Source: Kitasatospora sp. MAA19 (GTDB lineage Bacteria > Actinomycetota > Actinomycetes > Streptomycetales > Streptomycetaceae). From it: a stretch of 64,000 nt of DNA. Each line of letters opens with the position of its first letter. Position 1 is the stretch's first letter. The stretch spans positions 1 to 64,000 of the forward strand of contig NZ_JARXYZ010000012.1 in assembly GCF_029894125.1 (NCBI RefSeq), read 5' to 3'. Positions 1 through 9,297 of the stretch are shown piece by piece. Below the pieces are notes generated by a model, which was given only the letters and a program-made list of their open reading frames with translations, was not told the origin of the DNA and did not search any database. The position numbers were made by a program, and so were the translations under genes.

Positions 1-3000
1 TCGCGTAGGACGTCGGTGAGTGACCAGTCGACGAACGGGGCGAGGGCTTGCTCGCAGCGGTCGATCCATTGGGTGAACACCGCGGAGGTGCCGAGGAGTT
101 CGGCTCCCATGCCGGGCCACTGCGAGCCCTGTCCGGGGAACACGAACACCACCTTGCCCGGAGCGGCGGCGGTGTCGCGGACGACGGCGGGATGCGCCGT
201 GCCGTCGGCGAGCGCTGCCAACGCCTCGGTGCGTTCCGCGACGCTCGCACCGAAGACCCCGGCCCGGACCCCGAAGTGGTCCCGGGCCACCGCGAGCGTG
301 TAGCCCACATCAGCGGGATCCGCGTCCGGTTGCGCGTTCAGCTGTTCGCGCAGGCGCCGTGCCTGATCCCGCAGCGCGCGCTCGTCGAGGGCCGACAGCA
401 GCCACGGGGCGTCGAGGTGCTGTTCCTCCGTCACCTGGTTCCGGGTGTCGGTGGGGGGTTGTTCGAGGATGACGTGGGCGTTGGTGCCGCTGATGCCGAA
501 GGAGGAGACGGCGGCGCTGCGGGGGCGGTCGTGGGCGGGCCAGGGCTGCTGTTCGGTGAGGAGGGAGACGGCGCCGGCGGTCCAGTCGACGTGCGGGGTG
601 GGTTCGTCGACGTGGAGGGTGCGCGGGAGGATCCCGTGCTGCATGGCGAGGATCATCTTGATGATGCCGGCGGCGCCGGCGGCGGCCTGGGTGTGGCCGA
701 TGTTGGACTTCACCGAGCCGAGCCAGAGCGGCTGTTCGCGGTCCTGTCCGTAGGTGGCCAGCAGCGCCTGCGCTTCGATGGGGTCGCCGAGGCGGGTGCC
801 GGTGCCGTGGGCTTCGACGGCGTCCACCTCCCAGGGCCGCAGCCCCGCGTTGGCGAGGGCCTGGCGGATGACGCGTTGTTGGGAGGGGCCGTTGGGGGCG
901 GTGAGGCCGTTGGAGGCGCCGTCCTGGTTGACGGCCGAGCCGCGCAGCACCGCGAGGACCGGGTGGCCCAGGCGCCGGGCATCCGAGAGTCGTTCCAGGA
1001 CGAGCAGGCCGACGCCCTCGCCCCAGCCGGTCCCGTCCGCGCCGGCGGAGAACGCCTTGCAGCGGCCGTCGGGGGAGAGCCCGCCCTGTCGGCTGAACTC
1101 CACGAAGATGCCGGGGGTGGACATGACCGTGACGCCGCCCGCCAGCGCCATGCCGCACTCGCCGCGCCGCACCGCCTCGGCGGCCAGGTGCACCGCGACC
1201 AGGGAGGAGGAGCAGGCGGTGTCGATCGTGACGGCGGGGCCCTCCAGCCCCAGGGCGTAGGCCACCCGGCCCGACGCGACACTCGTCGTGGCACCGGTCA
1301 GCCGGTACCCGTCGGTCCCGTCCGAGGGTTCGTGCAGCCGCGGGCCGTAGTCCTGGGCCATCGCGCCGACGAACACCCCGGTGGCGCTGCCGCGCAGGCC
1401 CCGGGGATCGATCCCGGCCCGTTCGAGCGCCTCCCACGAGGTCTCCAGCAGCAGCCGCTGCTGCGGGTCCATCGCCTGCGCCTCGCGCGGGGAGATGCCG
1501 AAGAACGCCGCGTCGAAGTCGGCCACGTCGTAGAGGAACCCGCCCCGGGACGTCGCCGAAGCGGTCATCAGGTCCGGGTCCCAGCCGCGGTCGGCAGGGA
1601 ACGCCCCGACCACGTCGCGGTCGTCGAGGAGCAGCTGCCACAACTGTTCCGGCGTCGACACACCACCGGGAAGACGGCAGGAGAGCCCGACGACCACCAC
1701 CGGATCGTCGTCGCGCGTCGCCGGCCGGTGGACCCGCACCGGCTCGGTGACCGTCGTGCCCCGCATGCGCTGCGCCAGGTGCTCGGCCAACGCGACGGGC
1801 GTCGGATGGTCGAACACCGCCGTCGCGGGCAGCGCCAGGCCAGTGGCCTTGGCCAGGCCGGCACACACCTCCGCGCCGCCGACCGAGGTCAGCCGCTGCT
1901 CCCGGAACGGCGTCGTGTCCTCGACCTCCGCCGGGGTGTCCAGGCCCAGCACCACCGCGGTGTGCCTGCGCACCAGGTCGAGCAGGACCTCGCGCAGATC
2001 CGCGTCGCCCTCCTGCCGCAACCGCAGCGCCAGCGCGGACTCCGCGCCGGCCGCCTGCGCGTCCACGGTGTCGAGCCAGTGCCGAACGCGCTGGAACGGA
2101 TAGGTCGGCACGGGCACCCGGCGTGCGCCGGTGCCGTCGAACAGCGTGGTCCAGTCGACGGTCGTCCCCGCGGTCCAGGCCTCCGCGACCGAGGCCGTCA
2201 GCCGCGCGAGCGAGCCGTCGTCGCGGCGCAGCGTCCCGATCGCGGTGACCGCCGCCCCGGACCGGTCGGCGGCGTCCTGGACGTGCACGGTGAGCACCGG
2301 ATGCGGGCTCGGTTCGATGAACACCTCGTGGCGGCCCATCAGCGCCTCGACGGTCGGATGGAACCGCACCGTGTGACGCAGGTTCCGGCACCAGTACGCG
2401 GCGGTGAGTTCGGTGCCCGCCAGCTCGGTACCCGTCACCGTGGAATGGAAGGCGAGCTCGCCCTCGCGCGGAGCGATCGGGGCCAGGGCCTCGATCAGCT
2501 CGTCGGTGATGGTGTCGACGGAGGCCGAGTGCGAGGCGTAGTCGACCGGCACGCGGCGTACCCGTACTCCGTCGCCCTCCAGCTGGGCGAGCACCCGCTC
2601 AAGCGGTTCGGAGGGGCCGCTGATCACGGTGGACCGCGGACCGTTGAGCGCGGCCAGGCTGACCTCGGGGTACCCGGCGAGGAGGTCGCGCAGATCGTCG
2701 GCCGGCAGTGCGACCGACGCCATGCCGCCCTTGCCGGCGAGGTGACGGGCGATGATCAGGCTGCGCAGCGCCACGACCCGGGCCCCGTCGGAACGGGACA
2801 GGATGCCCGCCACGGTCGCGGCGGCGATCTCGCCCTGGGAGTGGCCGACGACCGCGGCCGGCCGGACGCCCAGCGCGGCCCACACGTCCGACAGTGCGAC
2901 CATCACCGCCCACAGGGCCGGCTGCACCACGTCGACCCGCTCCAGGTCGGCGGGGCGCCCGTCGCGCAGCACCCGGTCGAGCGACCAGTCCACGAACGGC

Positions 3001-4703
3001 GCCAGCGCATCCTCGCACCGGGAGATCGATTCGGCGAAGACGGGCGAGCTGTCGAGCAGTTCGGCGGCCATGCCGGCCCACTGCGACCCCTGGCCGGGGA
3101 AGACGAACACCGGACCGGCGGTGCCCGAGGCCCGCCCGGTCACCACCGACCCCGAGGGCATCCCGGACGCGATCGCGACCAGCCCGTCGCGCACCGGGCC
3201 GACGGCGGCGCGGTCCGTCCCGAGCACGACGGCGCGGTGCTCGAACTCCGAACGCGTGGTGACCAGCGACCACGCCACGTCGAGCAGGCCCGGGTCGCCG
3301 TCGAGGGCGGACGCGAGCCGTGCCGCCTGGGCACGGAGCGCGCCGGCGTCCGCGGCGGAGAGCACCACGGGCGTCGGGGACGGGCCTGCGCCCGGGCCCT
3401 GCTCGTCCCGACGCGGCTGCGGCGGCGCCGCTACCGCGATGTGGCAGTTGGTGCCCCCGAGGCCGAAGGAGCTGACGCCGTACACCGCGTCGGCGGGCGC
3501 CGCCTCGACCGAGGTCTGCACGCGGAGGTTCAGTTCCGCCAGCGCGATCCGCGGGTTCGGGGTCCGGAACCCGGGGGTGGGGACGAGGGTCTTAGCCCGC
3601 GCGCACAGCGCGGTCTTGATGAAGCCGGCGATGCCCGCCGCGGCCTCCAGATGACCGATGTTCGACTTGATGGATCCGACCCGCAGTGGATCGTCCGCCG
3701 CTCGTGCCGTGCCGAGCACCGAGCCGAGCGCGGTGGCCTCCACCGGGTCGCCCGTCGGCGTGCCCGTTCCGTGCAGTTCGACGTGCACGACCGCCGCGGG
3801 GTCCACGTGCGCCCGGCGGTACGCCGCCCGGATGGTCTCCGCCTGGCCGTCAGCGGTCGGTGTCACCAGCTGGTCGCCGCCGCCGTCGTTGGTGACGGCG
3901 CTACCGCGGATCACGCAGTAGACGTCGTCGCCGTCGGCGAGTGCGGCCGCCAGCGGCTTCAGCACGACGGCGCCGCCGCCCTCACCCTGGGCGAACCCGT
4001 TCGCGCGCGCGTCGAAGACGTGGCACCGCCCGTCCGGCGACAGGGCTCCGAGCCGGTTGGCGGCGATGGCGTGATGCGGGGTCAGCCGAAGTGCGACACC
4101 GCCGGCGATGGCGATGTCGGATTCGCCGCGGCGCAGGCTCTCGGCGGCGAGGTGGACCGCGACCAGTGACGAGGACTGCCCGGCGTCGACGATGAGGCTG
4201 GGCCCCTTCGCCTTCAGGAAGTAGGACACGCGGTTGGCCACGATCGAGCGCAGGGAGCCGGTGAACGTGTGCGCGGTGATCGCCTCGGCGCCCCGGGTAC
4301 GGACGAGCGTGCTGTAGTCGTCCGTGGCGACGCCGAGGAACACGCCGGTGCGGCTTCCCGCCACCGACCGTCCGGTGAGCCCGGCGTCCTCAAGCGCCTC
4401 CCAGCTCAGCTCCAGCATCAGCCGCTGCTGAGGGTCCATCATCGCGGCTTCCCGGGCCGGCACCCGGAAGAATCCGGCATCGAAGCCGGCGACATCGTCC
4501 AGGAACGCGCCGCGCCGGATGACGTGGGCCTCTGCCTCCGACAGGCCCGCCAGGGCGTCGGGCTCCCAGCGTCCGTCGGGCAGCGGTGCCTCGACGGTGG
4601 TCCCGGCCGTCAGCAGTGACCACAGGGCGCCGGGGCCGTCCGCTCCGGGAAATCGGCAGGAGATGCCGACCACCGCGATGTCACCTTCGTGGCGCAGCGA
4701 CAT
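1..4703 (-). CDS. modular type I polyketide synthase, loading module (KSQ-AT-ACP) plus first extension module (KS-AT, truncated by window edge)
   Basis: This is the 5' part of a modular polyketide synthase. Translation from ATG 4703, 6 nt after AAGGAGG, gives an N-terminus MSLRHEGDIAVVGIS with no docking helix, as expected for a loading protein. The first KS has Gln at the catalytic Cys position (DAGQSSSLV, Q176) but keeps the two His residues (about 311 and 351), the KSQ signature of a malonyl/methylmalonyl decarboxylase. The following AT has GHSQGE (Ser622) and YASH (722-725), the methylmalonyl-type signature, so a propionyl starter is inferred. The ACP has Ser940 in an unusual LTSV context instead of DSL. 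A second KS has a normal active site (DTACSSS, Cys1164). A second AT begins (PGQGSQ) before the window ends. The gene diverges from a ferredoxin gene across a shared regulatory region. No frameshift was seen in the stretches translated. Confidence 0.95.
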   Translation of the reverse strand, partial: MSLRHEGDIAVVGISCRFPGADGPGALWSLLTAGTTVEAPLPDGRWEPDALAGLSEAEAHVIRRGAFLDDVAGFDAGFFRVPAREAAMMDPQQRLMLELSWEALEDAGLTGRSVAGSRTGVFLGVATDDYSTLVRTRGAEAITAHTFTGSLRSIVANRVSYFLKAKGPSLIVDAGQSSSLVAVHLAAESLRRGESDIAIAGGVALRLTPHHAIAANRLGALSPDGRCHVFDARANGFAQGEGGGAVVLKPLAAALADGDDVYCVIRGSAVTNDGGGDQLVTPTADGQAETIRAAYRRAHVDPAAVVHVELHGTGTPTGDPVEATALGSVLGTARAADDPLRVGSIKSNIGHLEAAAGIAGFIKTALCARAKTLVPTPGFRTPNPRIALAELNLRVQTSVEAAPADAVYGVSSFGLGGTNCHIAVAAPPQPRRDEQGPGAGPSPTPVVLSAADAGALRAQAARLASALDGDPGLLDVAWSLVTTRSEFEHRAVVLGTDRAAVGPVRDGLVAIASGMPSGSVVTGRASGTAGPVFVFPGQGSQWAGMAAELLDSSPVFAESISRCEDALAPFVDWSLDRVLRDGRPADLERVDVVQPALWAVMVALSDVWAALGVRPAAVVGHSQGEIAAATVAGILSRSDGARVVALRSLIIARHLAGKGGMASVALPADDLRDLLAGYPEVSLAALNGPRSTVISGPSEPLERVLAQLEGDGVRVRRVPVDYASHSASVDTITDELIEALAPIAPREGELAFHSTVTGTELAGTELTAAYWCRNLRHTVRFHPTVEALMGRHEVFIEPSPHPVLTVHVQDAADRSGAAVTAIGTLRRDDGSLARLTASVAEAWTAGTTVDWTTLFDGTGARRVPVPTYPFQRVRHWLDTVDAQAAGAESALALRLRQEGDADLREVLLDLVRRHTAVVLGLDTPAEVEDTTPFREQRLTSVGGAEVCAGLAKATGLALPATAVFDHPTPVALAEHLAQRMRGTTVTEPVRVHRPATRDDDPVVVVGLSCRLPGGVSTPEQLWQLLLDDRDVVGAFPADRGWDPDLMTASATSRGGFLYDVADFDAAFFGISPREAQAMDPQQRLLLETSWEALERAGIDPRGLRGSATGVFVGAMAQDYGPRLHEPSDGTDGYRLTGATTSVASGRVAYALGLEGPAVTIDTACSSSLVAVHLAAEAVRRGECGMALAGGVTVMSTPGIFVEFSRQGGLSPDGRCKAFSAGADGTGWGEGVGLLVLERLSDARRLGHPVLAVLRGSAVNQDGASNGLTAPNGPSQQRVIRQALANAGLRPWEVDAVEAHGTGTRLGDPIEAQALLATYGQDREQPLWLGSVKSNIGHTQAAAGAAGIIKMILAMQHGILPRTLHVDEPTPHVDWTAGAVSLLTEQQPWPAHDRPRSAAVSSFGISGTNAHVILEQPPTDTRNQVTEEQHLDAPWLLSALDERALRDQARRLREQLNAQPDADPADVGYTLAVARDHFGVRAGVFGASVAERTEALAALADGTAHPAVVRDTAAAPGKVVFVFPGQGSQWPGMGAELLGTSAVFTQWIDRCEQALAPFVDWSLTDVLR

Positions 4704-4900
4704 CCACATCCTCCTTCATAGGGCACCGCGCACATCGGACCGAGTGCGTGAACCGGTCAGCGGGCGTGCGGGCGAGCCCGCATGAACGGTGATTTCGACG
4801 GCGTAGCCGGGACCGGGGCGGTCGGCGTTTCGTGCCATTCACGGATCGACCTGAGCCGAAGGTCGGGATTGCCTCTGCGCACTATGCCCCGCACCTATTG

Positions 4901-5018
4901 TTTCTACAAAATCGACTCTGATATGTGAAGTGAACCTTGGTACACGGACGGCGGATGACCTGGGGAATCGTCTCGTACCAAGGTTCACTTGACGCCTGCG
5001 CGAAATATCGCGTAGAAC
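4901..5018. promoter_or_regulatory. divergent promoter region A with two copies of the cluster palindrome
   Basis: Two inverted copies of the recurring site lie at 4930-4945 (GTGAACCTTGGTACAC) and 4973-4988 (core GTACCAAGGTTCAC), centres 43 bp apart. Each abuts a promoter-like element. Leftward toward the polyketide synthase: TTCACA (4929-4924), 17 bp, TAGAAA (4906-4901). Rightward toward the ferredoxin: TTGACG (4989-4994), 18 bp, TAGAAC (5013-5018). The rest of 4704-5103 is untranslated leader with no gene. Operator function is inferred from recurrence and geometry. Confidence 0.75.
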
Positions 5019-5103
5019 AAATTTCAACATCGACCGAGTGCGTCGGAGGAGTCCGACGTGAGCGTCTTCACACGTGCGCATTCGATGGACATGGGGGTGC
5101 TGA

Positions 5104-5310
5104 GTGCGCATTGAGCTGGACACCGACAAGTGCCAGGGGCATCTGCGCTGCATGGACCTGGCTCCGGAGCTGTTCGACTGCAATGACCTCGGTTACGGAA
5201 CGCTGCTGTCGACCGGGCCACTGCCCGAGGAGCTGGAGCCGGTCGCGCGTCGCTGCGTTGCCAATTGCCCGGAACGAGCGATCACTCTCCGCCCCGTGGA
5301 TATCCGGTGA
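5104..5310 (+). CDS. small ferredoxin (3Fe-4S type), P450 electron carrier
   Basis: A 68-residue protein starting at GTG (GGGGGTG upstream), beginning MRIELDTDKC. The Cys pattern CQGHLRC followed by CVANCPE near the C-terminus matches single-cluster [3Fe-4S] ferredoxins that pass electrons to bacterial P450s. It is the first gene after regulatory region A and precedes an exporter. It is not adjacent to a P450, so it could serve any of the four P450s in the cluster. No ferredoxin reductase gene is in the window, so a chromosomal reductase is presumably used. Confidence 0.9.
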   Translation: MRIELDTDKCQGHLRCMDLAPELFDCNDLGYGTLLSTGPLPEELEPVARRCVANCPERAITLRPVDIR

Positions 5311-5386
5311 TGGCCGTGCGAGTGGAGAGATCCGGCTGGCGGTCGGGACGAAGAAGCAAATCTGACAGTGTCGGGAAGGGGTCGGT

Positions 5387-6877
5387 GTGATGCCGAATCT
5401 GGAGAAGACGGGCGACAGACCGGAATCAGAGGTCCGGGACAGCGTGGTCCGGGGCCCGCTGTGGTACGTCGCGGCGATATCCTCTGTCGCGTACTTCATG
5501 GTTCAATTCGACAATTCGGTCGTGAGTATCGCGCTGCCGTCGATCCAGCGCAGTCTCAGCCTGGATGTCAGCGGACTCCAGTGGGTCGTGAACTCCTACA
5601 GCCTGGCGCTCGCCGGGCTGCTGCTGCTGAGCGGTCGCCTCAGCGACCTGTTCGGCCGGCGGGAGGTCTTCCTCGCGGGGCTCTGGCTGTTCACCTTCGG
5701 CAGCGTGCTGGGCGGGTTCGCGCAGAACGGCTGGGAACTGGTGGCGGCGAGGGCGTCGCACGGAGTCAGCAGCGCGATCCTGCTACCGTCCTCGCTCGGC
5801 TTGATCATCGCCGCCTACCCGGAGAAGCACCGGCGGAACCGCGCGATCTCGATCTGGGGCGCGGCCAGCATCATCGGCGGGGTCACCGGTGCGGTGCTCG
5901 GCGGTGTGCTCACCCACCACTGGGGTTGGCGTTCGACCCTGTTCTTCTGCCTGCCGATCGGCTGCGTGCTGCTGGCCTTCGGTACCCGGACGCTGACGCG
6001 CCAGGTGGTGGCGGCGCGCGCCGGGATTCCTTCCCTGGACCTGCCGGGAGCGCTCTGCGTGGTGAGCTCGGTGACCGCTGCCGTGTACGCCACCATCGGT
6101 CTCAAGGACCACGCGTGGCTGTCCGCCCACACGATCCTCTCGTTCGCCGTCTCGATCGTCTTCCTGGTCGCCTTCCTGCTGATCGAGTCGCGGTCGAAGC
6201 ACCCGATGGTGCCGCTGGGCATCTTCCGCTCGCGGACGATCTCGATGGCGAACCTGGTGTCGTTCGTGGCCACCGTCGCGATGGCCTCCCAGGTCATCCT
6301 CGTCGTGCTCTACATTCAGAAGGTGCTGGGCTACGACCCGCAGGAGGCGGGACTGGCCGAACTCCCCGGCGGTCTGACCACGTTCCTCGTCGCCATCCTG
6401 ACCGCACGGTTCGTGAAGCGGATCGGTGCGCGACCGATGCTGATCGTCGGGCTGCTGGTGTACGCCGCCGGTGTCGTGTGGATCGCCCGCGTGCCCGTTC
6501 ACGGTGACTACTGGGGCGCCATCTTCTTCCCGATGGAACTGTTGTGCCTCGGCATGGGTCTCACCATGCCGTGCCTGACGATCACGGCCACCGCCGGAGC
6601 CCCCAAGGACAGCGCGGGCCTCTACTCGGGGGTGGCCACGACGACGCGTCAGATCGGCAGCGCCATCGGTGTCGCGATGTTCACGAGCATCGCCGCGACG
6701 GTCAGCATGAGCGCCACCGGAAGCAAGCAGACCGTGCTCGCCTCCGGATACCGCACGGCACTGCTCGGTTGCGCCGGGGTTGCCGTCGTCGCCGCCGTGC
6801 TGGCGCTCGCGATCCCCGGCGAACGCCGGCAGACGGCCCAGGCGGACGCCCGGGTGGACGTCCAGGCGAACGCCTAG
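5387..6877 (+). CDS. MFS drug exporter, 14-helix DHA2 type
   Basis: A 496-residue membrane protein with many hydrophobic segments and the usual MFS motif between helices 2 and 3 (GRLSDLFGRREVF). Length and pattern match the 14-helix DHA2 proton-driven drug exporters common in antibiotic clusters, so export of the product (and partial self-protection) is the likely role. Start is GTG 5387 or the adjacent ATG 5390, with GGGAAGGGG upstream. It lies 76 bp after the ferredoxin and is probably co-transcribed from region A. The gene converges on a methyltransferase. The inverted repeat around 6889-6923 (cagggcccacgac / gtcgtgggccctg) could terminate both. Confidence 0.92.
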   Translation: MMPNLEKTGDRPESEVRDSVVRGPLWYVAAISSVAYFMVQFDNSVVSIALPSIQRSLSLDVSGLQWVVNSYSLALAGLLLLSGRLSDLFGRREVFLAGLWLFTFGSVLGGFAQNGWELVAARASHGVSSAILLPSSLGLIIAAYPEKHRRNRAISIWGAASIIGGVTGAVLGGVLTHHWGWRSTLFFCLPIGCVLLAFGTRTLTRQVVAARAGIPSLDLPGALCVVSSVTAAVYATIGLKDHAWLSAHTILSFAVSIVFLVAFLLIESRSKHPMVPLGIFRSRTISMANLVSFVATVAMASQVILVVLYIQKVLGYDPQEAGLAELPGGLTTFLVAILTARFVKRIGARPMLIVGLLVYAAGVVWIARVPVHGDYWGAIFFPMELLCLGMGLTMPCLTITATAGAPKDSAGLYSGVATTTRQIGSAIGVAMFTSIAATVSMSATGSKQTVLASGYRTALLGCAGVAVVAAVLALAIPGERRQTAQADARVDVQANA

Positions 6878-6952
6878 CAGTGATCGACCCGCAGGGCCCA
6901 CGACCTGGTCGTGGGCCCTGCGGGCGCTACGGCGACCCGGCCGGCCGCAGGG

Positions 6953-7762
6953 CTACCGGGGCGCCGTGGCGGAGAACAGGTAGGTGGCGAACGTCATGTC
7001 GAACGCTCCGCCGAAGCGGTCGATGGTGCTGCCGATCTCGTCGAACAGGTTCTGCCGCACCTCGGCCGGCAACGCCGTGTGGTCGGTGTGCGTGTAGAGC
7101 TCGTCGAGCCACTGGTCCCGGGTGTAGGTCGCACTCCACGGAACCGACCTGGCCGGCTCCTCCGTCATGTGCTGGAACGCGCGGGGGGACCCGGTCACCA
7201 CGCTGAAGTCGAGCGGCAGGTCGCTGGACCGGCTCACGGCGTAACCGAGGGTCAGCTTGGGGGAGCCGGGCGGGAGGACCCGCCGGTAGGCGTCCGCCAG
7301 GGCGTCCGCGAGATCATCCGCAGGGAACCCCGCACTCCAGAACAGGCAGAGCCGGCCGCCCGGCCGGAGCACGGAAGCCGCCTTCGCCGCGCTGCTGAAC
7401 GGATCCATCCAGTGCCAGGCCTGCGCGCAGGTGACCCGGTCGAACTCCCGGCCGGCCGGGTCCCAGGTCTCGAACGGGACGACTTCGGTGGAAATGCCGT
7501 GCCGTTCGGCGACGGTGCTCATCCCGACGCTCATGTCGAGTCCGAGGACCTGGGCGCCCCGCTTCGCCATCTGGCGCGAGGCGATTCCGGTTCCGGACCC
7601 CACGTCGAGCACCGAAAGGGTGTCCGCGGAGTCGCCCAGGATATCGTCGATGATGTCATCGGGATAGCTCGGCCGTGATCGATCGTACGCATCCGCCATC
7701 TGGTCGTACAGCTTTACCCGTTCCCGACGGTCCATTGATTTCCTCGCATCTCTATCGGGCAT
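6953..7762 (-). CDS. class I SAM-dependent methyltransferase
   Basis: A 269-residue protein of the Methyltransf_11 type. The SAM-binding motif is LDVGSGTGIASRQM, followed by the acidic strand LGLDMS and the family strand containing VLRPGGRLCLFW. The N-terminal YDRSRPSYPDDIIDD pattern is shared with the products at 20320-21078 and 31592-32353, so the three are sibling enzymes. The likely role is O-methylation of the polyketide or of a carboxylate; the substrate cannot be read from sequence. It is transcribed leftward from region G, which carries one copy of the cluster palindrome. Confidence 0.88.
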   Translation of the reverse strand: MPDRDARKSMDRRERVKLYDQMADAYDRSRPSYPDDIIDDILGDSADTLSVLDVGSGTGIASRQMAKRGAQVLGLDMSVGMSTVAERHGISTEVVPFETWDPAGREFDRVTCAQAWHWMDPFSSAAKAASVLRPGGRLCLFWSAGFPADDLADALADAYRRVLPPGSPKLTLGYAVSRSSDLPLDFSVVTGSPRAFQHMTEEPARSVPWSATYTRDQWLDELYTHTDHTALPAEVRQNLFDEIGSTIDRFGGAFDMTFATYLFSATAPR

Positions 7763-7783
7763 TCGACTATACGCCTAATTCAC

Positions 7784-7828
7784 TCATATCAAATTGCATT
7801 CCATGATGTACATTGCACCTTGGTCCAC
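7784..7828 (-). promoter_or_regulatory. promoter region G with a single cluster palindrome
   Basis: The site TTGCACCTTGGTCCAC (7813-7828) matches the cluster palindrome. Read on the minus strand it has the ACCAAGGT orientation that precedes a promoter elsewhere. Here the adjacent hexamers are poor: TGTACA (7812-7807) and a TATGAG/ATATGA-like -10 near 7788-7783, before the methyltransferase start at 7762. No second oriented copy toward the P450 at 8041 was found. The gap 7763-8040 holds no gene. Confidence 0.5.
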
Positions 7829-8040
7829 TGGTGCGTTGCGCGCGGCGCGGGCACGATCGCCGTGTGTGCCTCCCCCGGAGGGTGCGATCCCTGCTTCGGA
7901 AATGTCCCTGTACGAATCCGAGGAAGATTGTCCAAAGCCGGGGGCGGCCGTGGTCGTGGTCGAGATTACGACGGAATGTCCGGATGCGGACGGAGTCCTG
8001 CGGCCCGCCTCGAAAAACCAGCGACGTGGACCGGGAGTAA

Positions 8041-9261
8041 GTGGTGACGGAAGCCAGCCAGGTAGTACCGGGTTCGGAAAGCGAAGAGGAATACTCCGCG
8101 CCGACGTCGGTCCGCGAGTTCTGGAGGGAGGCCCCCGTGCGGGAGGTGACCACCGCGGACGGCGGCAAGGCCTGGCTGATCAGCGGCATGGCGGAGGTGC
8201 GGACCGTGCTGTCCGACCCCCGGTTCAGCCGGGCCGAGGCGCACCGCCGGGGCTCGGTGACCGGCCGTGCCGCGGTCTTCTCCCGGCCCGGGATGCACGA
8301 CCTCGACCCGCCCGAGCACACCCGGCTGCGCCAGGCCGTGGCATCGGCGTTCAGCGTCCGGCGGATCCGCGCGCTGCGGCCGCGGGTCGAACAGCTCACC
8401 GGCGAACTGCTCGCCGGGGTACATGACTCCGGGCCCCCCGCGGACCTCAGCGCCGCCCTGTGCTTCCCGCTGCCGGTCGCGGTGATCTGCGAGATCCTGG
8501 GCGTGCCCTTCGAGGACCGGCACCTGTTCCGCCCGTGGTCGGAACAGATCACCTCGACCAACGCCTACCCGCCGGAGCAGGCGATGGCGGCCCGGCGGGC
8601 GCTGGTCGCGTACATCGGCGACCTGGCCGCCGACGCGCACCGCTGCCCGGAGGGCAGCCTGTTGCGGGACCTGGTCACCGCGCGCGACGTGGAGGGCCGG
8701 CTGAACGCGGAGGAGGTCGTCCAGATCGTCTTCGGCGTGCTGGTCGCCGGGCACGAGACGACCGCCAACATGCTGGGCAAGGGCCTGGTGGCCCTGCTGG
8801 ACCACCCGGACCAGTTCGCGGCGGTGCGCGCCGACCCCTCGTTGGTGCCCTCCGTCATCGACGAGGTGCTGCGGTACGTGGTCCTGAGCCCGACCACCGA
8901 TCCGCAGGAGGGCCTGCACCTGGTGACGACGACCGAGGTCGAGCTGGGCGGTTTCACCATTCCCGCCCAGAGCGTGATCCTCGCCAGCCCCACCGCCGCC
9001 AACCTGGACCCGCGGGCCTTCCCGGAGCCGGACCGGTTCGACCTCGGTCGGGCCAACGCCGACGACCACGTGGCGTTCGGGCACGGCCCGCACCGCTGCC
9101 TGGGCGCCCAACTCGCCCGGCTGGAGCTGGAGGTGGCCTACACCGCGTTGCTCCGCGAGTTCCCCGGGCTGCGCCTGGCCGTACCGGTCGACGAGCTCGC
9201 CTACACGAGCGGGATGCTGCTCAAGGGACTGCGGGCGCTGCCCATCACCTGGGACGTCTGA
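8041..9261 (+). CDS. cytochrome P450 monooxygenase
   Basis: A 406-residue class I bacterial P450. It has the I-helix oxygen-activation motif AGHETTANM (about residues 236-244), an ExxR motif in DEVLRYVV, and the heme-binding loop FGHGPHRCLGAQ with the cysteine ligand at Cys353. Start is GTG 8041 (or 8044) just after GGGAG. The next gene, a type II thioesterase, follows after 36 bp, so the two are probably one transcript. Likely role: tailoring hydroxylation or epoxidation of the polyketide. Nothing in the sequence fixes the position oxidised. Confidence 0.95.
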   Translation: MVTEASQVVPGSESEEEYSAPTSVREFWREAPVREVTTADGGKAWLISGMAEVRTVLSDPRFSRAEAHRRGSVTGRAAVFSRPGMHDLDPPEHTRLRQAVASAFSVRRIRALRPRVEQLTGELLAGVHDSGPPADLSAALCFPLPVAVICEILGVPFEDRHLFRPWSEQITSTNAYPPEQAMAARRALVAYIGDLAADAHRCPEGSLLRDLVTARDVEGRLNAEEVVQIVFGVLVAGHETTANMLGKGLVALLDHPDQFAAVRADPSLVPSVIDEVLRYVVLSPTTDPQEGLHLVTTTEVELGGFTIPAQSVILASPTAANLDPRAFPEPDRFDLGRANADDHVAFGHGPHRCLGAQLARLELEVAYTALLREFPGLRLAVPVDELAYTSGMLLKGLRALPITWDV

Positions 9262-9297
9262 GGCGTGTCCGACCCGACCCGAACCGGAGTGCCCCAC

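Noticed and set aside
48..4169. Long open frame on the plus strand across the polyketide synthase
   Set aside because: It is antisense to clear KS/AT/ACP motifs, and its translation is Arg/Gly/Val-rich without domains. Open antisense frames are expected at this GC content.
7813..7828. Region G palindrome as the promoter site for the P450 at 8041
   Set aside because: Its orientation points leftward, and no TTCACx/TAGAAx pair follows it on the plus strand.
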